From NCBI GenBank assembly GCA_038831005.1, contig JAWBKZ010000005.1, positions 216,146 through 257,268 on the forward strand: a stretch of 41,123 nucleotides of DNA, read 5' to 3'. This DNA comes from Ignisphaera sp. GTDB taxonomy: Archaea > Thermoproteota > Thermoprotei_A > Sulfolobales > Ignisphaeraceae. This document shows, piece by piece, positions 35,221-41,123 of the stretch. The notes under the pieces were generated by a model. It had not been told where the DNA came from. It saw only the letters and a program-made list of their open reading frames with translations, and ran no database searches. Both the position numbers and the translations under genes were made by a program. Numbering within the stretch: position 1 is the stretch's first letter; each line of letters opens with the position of its first letter.

Positions 35221-36492
35221 ATGAATGCTTTGGTGTTGAAATATATGCAAACCTTGATGGAGAAGATAGTTAGTAGAGCTGCTGGAAAGTCTATAGCTCC
35301 TGGAGATATTGTTGAAGTAGGAGTAGATATCGTAGCTTTTCATGATCTGACAGGATACCACGTAATAGAGGTTATGGAGAGCGCGGGTCTCAAGAAGATA
35401 CACAAGCTTGAGAGTATTGTTGTGGCTTTCGATCATCTGGTACCACCGCCAGATACTAGAAGCGCTGAGATTCAGCAAACTATAAGGAGATTTGTTAGAG
35501 AAATGAATGTTACTAAATTTCATGATGTCGGTTACGGAATATTGCATCAAGTTCTCGTAGAAAGGTATGTTCTTCCCGGCCAGGTTGTTGTTGCAGCTGA
35601 TAGCCATACAACAACATCTGGTGCTTTAGGTGCTTTTGCTCAAGGTATGGGTGCCAGTGATATAGCTGCAGCAATTATAACGGGCAAGACGTGGCTCACC
35701 GTACCCCAACCCTTTAAAATAATTCTAGAAGGTAAGCTTAAGAATGAGTTTGTTACGGGAAAAGAGGTTGCTCTCGAGATTTTGAGAGTATTTAAAGCAG
35801 ATTACTTCGTAGGTATGTCTATAGAGGTATTTGTCAAAGAACCTTCAGCCTTTCCCATGGACTACAGGATAACCGTTGCTAATATGGGCATAGAGATGAA
35901 TGCTGATGCCCTCATGTTTATACCAGATATTGTTACAGAAAAATATCTAATGGATATGAGAGGTATTGAGGTAAAACCTGTGCAACCAGATCCGGGAGCT
36001 AAATACATTGATGAGTATACAGTTGAACTTGATAAGGTAGGCTTCTTAGTAGCTGCACCCCATAGCGTTGATAACGTTAAATATGTCGAAGAAGTAGACG
36101 GAGAAGAAGTGGATATGGTTTTCATAGGCTCTTGTACTAATGGTAGACTTAGCGATTTCGAGATAGCGGCAAAAATCATGAAAGGCAGAAAGGCAAAAAC
36201 AAGGTGTATAGTTATACCGGCCTCTTGGAATGTGTTTAGAAAGGCTATGGAGTTAGGCTATATACAGACACTAGTTGAAGCTGGCTGTATAGTTACATAC
36301 GGTACATGTGGACCATGTATAGGTGGTCACTTCGGCATAGCTGGGCCCAATGAAGTAGTTGTATCTACATCGAATAGAAACTTCATAGGGAGGATGGGTA
36401 GTCCACAAGCAAAAATATATCTCTCAGGACCAGCTATAGCTGCAGCTACAGCTATACTCGGAAGAATAGCCGAACCAGGTGATGTAATATGA
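35221..36492 (+). CDS. 3-isopropylmalate dehydratase / homoaconitase large subunit
   Basis: Aconitase-family [4Fe-4S] hydro-lyase, 423 aa. Cluster ligands are C305 in GSCTNGR and C363/C366 in [45 protein letters not shown] and VPQPFKI are conserved substrate and structural segments. It belongs to the LeuC/HacA/LysT group; sequence of this subunit does not separate leucine from homoaconitate duty, but the small subunit suggests homoaconitase (see there). Start ATG 35221; ATG 35245 is an alternative. It overlaps the small-subunit gene by 4 nt. Divergent from the aromatic operon. Confidence 0.92.
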   Translation: MNALVLKYMQTLMEKIVSRAAGKSIAPGDIVEVGVDIVAFHDLTGYHVIEVMESAGLKKIHKLESIVVAFDHLVPPPDTRSAEIQQTIRRFVREMNVTKFHDVGYGILHQVLVERYVLPGQVVVAADSHTTTSGALGAFAQGMGASDIAAAIITGKTWLTVPQPFKIILEGKLKNEFVTGKEVALEILRVFKADYFVGMSIEVFVKEPSAFPMDYRITVANMGIEMNADALMFIPDIVTEKYLMDMRGIEVKPVQPDPGAKYIDEYTVELDKVGFLVAAPHSVDNVKYVEEVDGEEVDMVFIGSCTNGRLSDFEIAAKIMKGRKAKTRCIVIPASWNVFRKAMELGYIQTLVEAGCIVTYGTCGPCIGGHFGIAGPNEVVVSTSNRNFIGRMGSPQAKIYLSGPAIAAATAILGRIAEPGDVI

Positions 36493-36986
36493 TTATCGAG
36501 GGAAAGGTCATAAAGTTAGGAGATAAAATAGATACAGATGTAATTATACCTGCTAAACACTTAAGATTCACAGACCCACAGTACCTCGCACAACATGTCT
36601 TTGAACCCATTGATCCAGAATTTCATAAGAAGGCCCGAGGAGCAGTGATAGTAGCTGGAAAAGTATTTGGCATGGGCTCATCTAGAGAACAAGCAGCTAT
36701 AGCAATAAAAGCTGCAGGTGTTAAAGCAGTTATAGCGGAATCGTTTGCAAGAATATTCTATAGAAACGCTATAAACAATGGTTTACCTGCAATAGTATGT
36801 CCTGGGATATCTAAAGAAGTTAACGAGGGAGACATAATTGTAGTAGATATAGAGACTGGAGAAGTTAGAGTAAGAGGTAACAAAACTGTAAAATGTAGAG
36901 GTATAACAGGCATGGCACTAGAAATCCTAAAGAGTGGAGGACTCATTGAGTATCTGAGAAATCTAGATAAAGAAAACATAAAATAA
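36489..36986 (+). CDS. 3-isopropylmalate dehydratase / homoaconitase small subunit, homoaconitase-like loop
   Basis: Small (swivel) subunit, 165 aa. [57 protein letters not shown] are typical. The specificity loop reads H24-L-R26-F. In studied archaeal enzymes isopropylmalate types have Y-L-V-Y here, while homoaconitases have Y-L-R-T, with the Arg binding the extra carboxylate. R26 therefore points to homoaconitase (LysU) or a dual enzyme, in keeping with LysW-lysine synthesis in the same window. ATG 36489 overlaps the large-subunit stop. Followed by a small hairpin. Confidence 0.92.
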   Translation: MIIEGKVIKLGDKIDTDVIIPAKHLRFTDPQYLAQHVFEPIDPEFHKKARGAVIVAGKVFGMGSSREQAAIAIKAAGVKAVIAESFARIFYRNAINNGLPAIVCPGISKEVNEGDIIVVDIETGEVRVRGNKTVKCRGITGMALEILKSGGLIEYLRNLDKENIK

Positions 36987-37008
36987 CTGAATGACATGAA
37001 CATAATAT

Positions 37009-37029
37009 AGTAAAAACACGTATTTTACT
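37009..37029 (+). terminator. Hairpin after the hydratase genes
   Basis: AGTAAAA and TTTTACT (7-bp arms, 7-nt loop) start 22 nt after the small-subunit stop. A weak AU-only stem with a T-run may mark the 3' end of leuC-leuD transcripts. The rest of the 200-nt gap has only TATA-like stretches. Confidence 0.35.
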
Positions 37030-37138
37030 GTCCTCTATCCTAGCGTTGATGTTTATAAATGATACATAGGTTTGGATTACACTACTGATTTACCTTTGTT
37101 TTAACTATTTTTCCTATCCAATAATACGATCAGTCAGC

Positions 37139-37184
37139 TATATATATATCCTTAACCTCGCTATGTAGGAATTCAGTAGGTGGG
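37139..37184 (+). promoter_or_regulatory. TATA box and Shine-Dalgarno of the subtilase gene
   Basis: CTATATATATATC (37139-37151) is a strong TATA element about 40 nt before the start. AGGTGGG (37178-37184) lies 3 nt before TTG 37188 and decides the start codon. Confidence 0.55.
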
Positions 37185-37187
37185 ATT

Positions 37188-40100
37188 TTGATTTCCAGAA
37201 AGAACCTGCTTGCATCAATAGCTATAGTTGTATTACTATACTTATCAATAGTAAGCCACTTCGTGATGCAGAGCTACAGAAATTATAATAATACTAGTGA
37301 TGTTCAAGCTGGTTGGAACCCTAACTTTCAACTACCTAAAATTAAGATCAGTAGTGATGAAGATATTCTAAATCTGGGTGAAGATATTGAAGGTCTTAAT
37401 GAAGGAGAAACCTTGAGTGTAACACTTATAACAGGAGACTCTGTAACTATACTGAAGAAAGACGGTAAGATATCTGTGGCTATAGATGCTGTTGATATTA
37501 GGAAGAACTTCTATGTATTTCCAAAGGGTAACACAATATATGTTGTCCCTGAAGATGTGGATTTGAAAAAGTTTGATATAGAGCTCTTTAACATTAGGCT
37601 TCTTGCTGACCATATAAATATGACTAGAGGCAGAATTCCGCTAATAATCAAGGTTCGCAATAATGTTCCTTTAGAACATGTAGTGAAACGCGTAGAAAAA
37701 ACTACTGAAGAACTAAAGGAACTAAAACACAGGAATCTGGAGATAATTAGTTCTGTAGCACTTAGAGTACCAATACAAGAAAGAGAGAAAGTTCTTAAGA
37801 CACTCTATAAGGTTTTAGCAAACGATTCATCCATAGATAAGATTGTATTGGACAGAATCCACAGAGTAAGTAGTAAAGGAGAGGATATAGGCATTCAGCT
37901 ATACGAAAGTATCCCACTTATGAGTATACCAGATCTCTGGAACATAGACATAAATGGTAGTGGCTACACTATAGCTGTTCTTGATACAGGTATTGATCCG
38001 AACCATCCAGATTTCTATATAGATGGTGAGACCAAGATTGTTGCTATGGAAAGCTTTGTTGATTTTGATTTTGATGATGAAGCAGATGAATCCCCGATTG
38101 ATGGTCATGGACATGGAACTCACTGCGCAGGTACTGCTGCTGGTGTTGGAGGTTATCTTGATATTGTCAGAGGTGTAGCTCCAGGAGCTAATCTAATAAT
38201 AGGTAAAGTTCTGTCTAATCTAGGTTATGGTCATGATTCATGGATTATTGAAGGTATTGAATGGGCTGTTGAAAATGGTGCAGACGTTATATCTATGAGC
38301 TTAGGTGGATCAGCAACCCTTTCCTACGATCCTCTAGTAGCTGCTGTCAATTGGGCTGTAGAACAAGGTGTTGTAGTTGTTGTGGCTGCAGGTAATAGTG
38401 GCCCGAGCTACTTTACTATAGCAAGTCCTGGTGTAGCATCCAAGGCTATAACTGTTGGAGCAGTAGACAAGGAGCTAAATATAGCAGAATTCTCTAGTAG
38501 AGGTCCAACACCAAATGCTACACTAAAACCAGATGTAGTTGCACCAGGTGTGTATATTGCTTCTTCAAGAGCTTGGAAAACATATATGGATGAACCTGCA
38601 TCAATATATCATGTCTATGCATCTGGTACATCAATGGCAACACCACATGTAGCAGGTTATGCAACACTAGTGTTACAGTTACTGGGGGAGTATGGAATTT
38701 TAAACAAAATTGTTGAGAGTCTTGGTGTCAATAGAGCTGAAGTAGTTAAGGATATTATAATTTCGACAGCACTAGATCTGGATCTAGATCCATTTACACA
38801 AGGTGCGGGATTCGTTGAAGCTTCAAAACTTCTGGAACTACTATTAAATGAAAAACTTGTTATTGTGCATCCTGCACGTATAGATGTTGTTGCATTTGAA
38901 AATACTATAGAAGTCATTAACTTAACTCTATACAATCCATTTAATGAAGATGTAAGTATTACAGTGGATCTAGAGTTTAAGCCTTGGATTAGCTTGATGT
39001 ATGATCCAGTAGGTGATGATATTGTTGTAGTAGATCCACAAGAAGTCACAATTCCTGCAAACAGTTCCATAAACGTTAGCTTAAGTATAGATTTCTCACA
39101 AATTCCTACAGGATATCATGCTTTAATTCTAAAAATCATCAGTAGTGACACGGAAATAGGAAAGGCATTGGTGGGGATCTCTAAACCACAAATACTAGCG
39201 GTATCAGCATCATTTGAAGGCACTCCTGAACCAATATTTGTCTACGCCACCGGTTTCTCACCCGCTCTAGGCCAAAGTCTATCTCTCTACGGGTATGATT
39301 GGGGCTGGATAGGTTACAGCTATGAGGGTGAGGTTATACTCTATCCTCTATATCCAGACACCATATACCTTATCGAGATCGCATCGCTTATCAATCCATA
39401 TATAGTGTATACAGTAATCTCAACCGATAATGTAACGAATATTTATAGCCTAGAAATAGACTTTGCTGAAGTAGAACCTACATATATCACTACAGCTAAC
39501 GAGCTCCAAGGGTATGCTTTCGTATCCTACGGAATCAATATGATGATTAGAGATCCTGCTAACAATATTATTGAAAACATCACATATAGCGATGGAACTC
39601 TAATCTATCTATATCCTTCAGAGAGTGCTGAGATAAGATATGGAATCATAGATGGATTCTCTACACCCAACTACATAATTGAACTGAATTCAGGATACTT
39701 TGGTATTAAAGCAGAAACATATACTGATAGGCCAGAACTCGTATGGGTATTCTATAGAGTTTATACAAGTGTTCCAATAAACGAGTATATCGTTGTAGAG
39801 CCTAAGACCGTAAATGTCACACTATACCATGTCCATAGCGCTATATCGGATGATGAAGTAATCGGTAAAGGTGCTCTATTTCTCTTTGGAGGAGTTGTAG
39901 ATTTAGATAGTAGCATATATAGGGATACTCCCTATCCATCATATACAGTATATCTTGTTGATACAAATGTAACACTATCATTAGGTCGAGCTCTTGATAA
40001 ACATGCAATACAATCAGAAGATGGTGATACTCTAAATGTATTAGCATATCAATTCCACGGTCTTAATATTGATGGTGGTTACCTCTATGCACCTCTCGCA

Positions 40101-41123
40101 TCACCTTTAGCAGGTACAACTATTTGGAGTTACTCAATGTTGTTAGAAGGGCTTGATTCACACAACTTTACGTATGGCTTTGGACGAGGCCATACATTTA
40201 GATCTACATTTACTAAAAGCTATAGCATATACTCGCAAATATATCCCATATCTTATGCTCTGTTGACAATTAATAATGAATCCATCATTGAGATGTTTGA
40301 TACTTATGCACTTACATACTATCTCGAAGGATTCAATTGGAATAATACTGAGCTAGCTAAAGTTCGTTACGACTTTACCCTAGATTTATCAAGATATCCC
40401 TTAATTAAGGTGTCCAATCATGTAAGGTCGTCATCTGTATCACAATTTAATGAACCTAACTATACAGCATATGAAAAAATAAATGCTTTCGGTTATGGTG
40501 TTGGCGTAAGAGATATACTCATAGTGGGAGAATTTGATTATCTATATAACTATCTACCAGAAAATGCGTCTACATACATGTACCTATTCATAAATAGACC
40601 GGTAGATGGAAACTTTGCATTGACTAAACATAGATTAACACTTATTGGATATACTGATGGATCTTCACAAGAAATCGAGTTACCACTTAACATTGTATCA
40701 ACAGGACCATCGTATTATATAGGCTTAGTAGAAATTAATTCTCAAGAAATACTTTTGCAAGCATCTCCAGGACCCTTTGATCTAGTCGTCAATCTTTTGT
40801 ACAATAATAGCTTAACTGGAGATACAATAAATTATGAACTGTATATAGATAACGCTATCTATATAGGAACATCTGTGTATACCCCGGTAACGCCTACTCC
40901 AACAGTACCAACAACAACAACAGTAACAGTACCAACAACAACAACAGTAACAGTACCAACAACAACAACAGTAACAGTACCAACAACAACAACAGTAACA
41001 GTACCAACAACAACAACAGTAACAGTACCAACAACAACAACAGTAACAGTACCAACAACAACAACAGTAACAGTACCAACAACAACAACAGTAACAGTAC
41101 CAACAACAACAACAGTAACAGTA
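37188..41123 (+). CDS. Secreted subtilisin-like serine protease with Pro/Thr/Val stalk (3' end outside window)
   Basis: Open frame of 1312 codons running off the window. TTG 37188 is the start. Residues 5-22 (NLLASIAIVVLLYLSIVS) are a signal peptide. About 50-250 is a propeptide-like region (GETLSVTLITGDSVTIL; SVALRVPIQEREKVLKTLYKVL). The S8 catalytic domain follows with D266 (AVLDTGIDPNHPDF), H309 (GHGHGTHCAG), N403 (AAGNSGP) and S482 (ASGTSMATPHVAGY). Some 700 residues of beta-rich, aromatic and Asn-containing sequence come next, possibly S-layer-associated. From codon 1241 a perfect 8-residue repeat PTTTTVTV forms a likely glycosylated stalk; a C-terminal membrane anchor is expected but lies beyond the edge. 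Similar large surface proteases occur in other Desulfurococcales (stable/pyrolysin-like). Its role would be extracellular peptide supply. Confidence 0.93.
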   Translation, partial: MISRKNLLASIAIVVLLYLSIVSHFVMQSYRNYNNTSDVQAGWNPNFQLPKIKISSDEDILNLGEDIEGLNEGETLSVTLITGDSVTILKKDGKISVAIDAVDIRKNFYVFPKGNTIYVVPEDVDLKKFDIELFNIRLLADHINMTRGRIPLIIKVRNNVPLEHVVKRVEKTTEELKELKHRNLEIISSVALRVPIQEREKVLKTLYKVLANDSSIDKIVLDRIHRVSSKGEDIGIQLYESIPLMSIPDLWNIDINGSGYTIAVLDTGIDPNHPDFYIDGETKIVAMESFVDFDFDDEADESPIDGHGHGTHCAGTAAGVGGYLDIVRGVAPGANLIIGKVLSNLGYGHDSWIIEGIEWAVENGADVISMSLGGSATLSYDPLVAAVNWAVEQGVVVVVAAGNSGPSYFTIASPGVASKAITVGAVDKELNIAEFSSRGPTPNATLKPDVVAPGVYIASSRAWKTYMDEPASIYHVYASGTSMATPHVAGYATLVLQLLGEYGILNKIVESLGVNRAEVVKDIIISTALDLDLDPFTQGAGFVEASKLLELLLNEKLVIVHPARIDVVAFENTIEVINLTLYNPFNEDVSITVDLEFKPWISLMYDPVGDDIVVVDPQEVTIPANSSINVSLSIDFSQIPTGYHALILKIISSDTEIGKALVGISKPQILAVSASFEGTPEPIFVYATGFSPALGQSLSLYGYDWGWIGYSYEGEVILYPLYPDTIYLIEIASLINPYIVYTVISTDNVTNIYSLEIDFAEVEPTYITTANELQGYAFVSYGINMMIRDPANNIIENITYSDGTLIYLYPSESAEIRYGIIDGFSTPNYIIELNSGYFGIKAETYTDRPELVWVFYRVYTSVPINEYIVVEPKTVNVTLYHVHSAISDDEVIGKGALFLFGGVVDLDSSIYRDTPYPSYTVYLVDTNVTLSLGRALDKHAIQSEDGDTLNVLAYQFHGLNIDGGYLYAPLASPLAGTTIWSYSMLLEGLDSHNFTYGFGRGHTFRSTFTKSYSIYSQIYPISYALLTINNESIIEMFDTYALTYYLEGFNWNNTELAKVRYDFTLDLSRYPLIKVSNHVRSSSVSQFNEPNYTAYEKINAFGYGVGVRDILIVGEFDYLYNYLPENASTYMYLFINRPVDGNFALTKHRLTLIGYTDGSSQEIELPLNIVSTGPSYYIGLVEINSQEILLQASPGPFDLVVNLLYNNSLTGDTINYELYIDNAIYIGTSVYTPVTPTPTVPTTTTVTVPTTTTVTVPTTTTVTVPTTTTVTVPTTTTVTVPTTTTVTVPTTTTVTVPTTTTVTVPTTTTVTV
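40908..41123 (+). repeat. Nine perfect 24-bp tandem units in the subtilase stalk
   Basis: Nine identical units, each coding for PTTTTVTV, fill 216 bp to the last base of the window. Even third codon positions are identical (ACA, GTA and CCA only), which points to recent expansion by slippage or recombination. The true copy number is unknown since the array is cut by the edge. Confidence 0.97.

Noticed and set aside
35197-35607. Long minus-strand frame opposite the hydratase large subunit
   Set aside because: Shadow of a conserved gene with intact motifs on the plus strand; no Shine-Dalgarno or family features.
36987-37187. tRNA or small RNA gene in the gap before the subtilase
   Set aside because: The stretch is AT-rich with no cloverleaf or GC-rich stem, unlike structural RNAs of hyperthermophiles; only a weak hairpin and TATA elements are visible.
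40894-41112. Minus-strand open frame of almost pure Leu/Val
   Set aside because: It is only the complement of the PTTTTVTV repeat; no start signal and no sense outside the array.
40908-41123. CRISPR-like repetition at the window end
   Set aside because: Units are directly adjacent with no spacers and encode in-frame protein repeats.

Overview
The window looks like a chromosomal segment of a hyperthermophilic crenarchaeon, most likely from the Desulfurococcales/Ignisphaera neighbourhood. That placement is inferred from gene content, not from a database match. The supporting signs are AT-rich coding DNA, archaeal TATA boxes, Shine-Dalgarno motifs of the GGTGAT type, frequent GTG/TTG starts, carrier-protein (LysW) lysine biosynthesis, a GHMP-type shikimate kinase, a split transketolase and a cell-surface subtilase. 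Almost the whole window is an amino-acid biosynthesis supercluster. I see no tRNA, rRNA, CRISPR array, insertion sequence or phage gene, and no gene-free stretch longer than about 245 bases.

Layout. (1) 109-945: PD-(D/E)XK nuclease-like protein. (2) 972-5150, minus strand: thrB-hom-lysC-asd, the aspartate-to-threonine/methionine branch. (3) 5222-7531, minus: lysY-lysZ-lysM. Divergent from it, 7775-11027, plus: lysW-lysX-lysJ-lysK. Together these encode the LysW-dependent conversion of alpha-aminoadipate to lysine (and possibly glutamate to ornithine) with its Lrp-type regulator. (4) 11056-16078: a Liv-type amino-acid ABC importer split over both strands (livF, livG and binding protein minus; livH, livM plus). 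(5) 16134-16841, minus: ACT-domain protein divergent from argG-argH-carA-carB (16959-23957, plus), followed by a Nudix hydrolase and a thioredoxin-reductase-like flavoprotein. (6) 25560-35078, minus: ten tightly packed genes, tktN-tktC-tyrA-aroF-aroB-aroE-aroC-aroK-aroA-aroD, running from erythrose-4-phosphate supply through chorismate to the tyrosine branch. (7) 35221-36986, plus: large and small subunits of an isopropylmalate/homoaconitate hydratase. (8) 37188 to the window end, plus: a very large secreted subtilase, still open at the edge inside a perfect 24-bp tandem repeat.

How the genes work together. The cluster covers lysine/arginine, threonine, aromatic and (iso)leucine or homoaconitate chemistry plus amino-acid uptake. 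The extracellular protease at the end could supply peptides. Aspartate kinase here probably serves threonine and methionine only, because lysine is made from aminoadipate. The hydratase small subunit carries an Arg at the position that marks homoaconitases, so that pair may belong to lysine synthesis.

Most notable: thrB and lysC both lack any ATG/GTG/TTG upstream of their essential N-terminal motifs. Several perfect dyads sit at divergent promoters of the lys, liv and arg genes. The thioredoxin-reductase homologue has lost the usual NADPH-site motifs.
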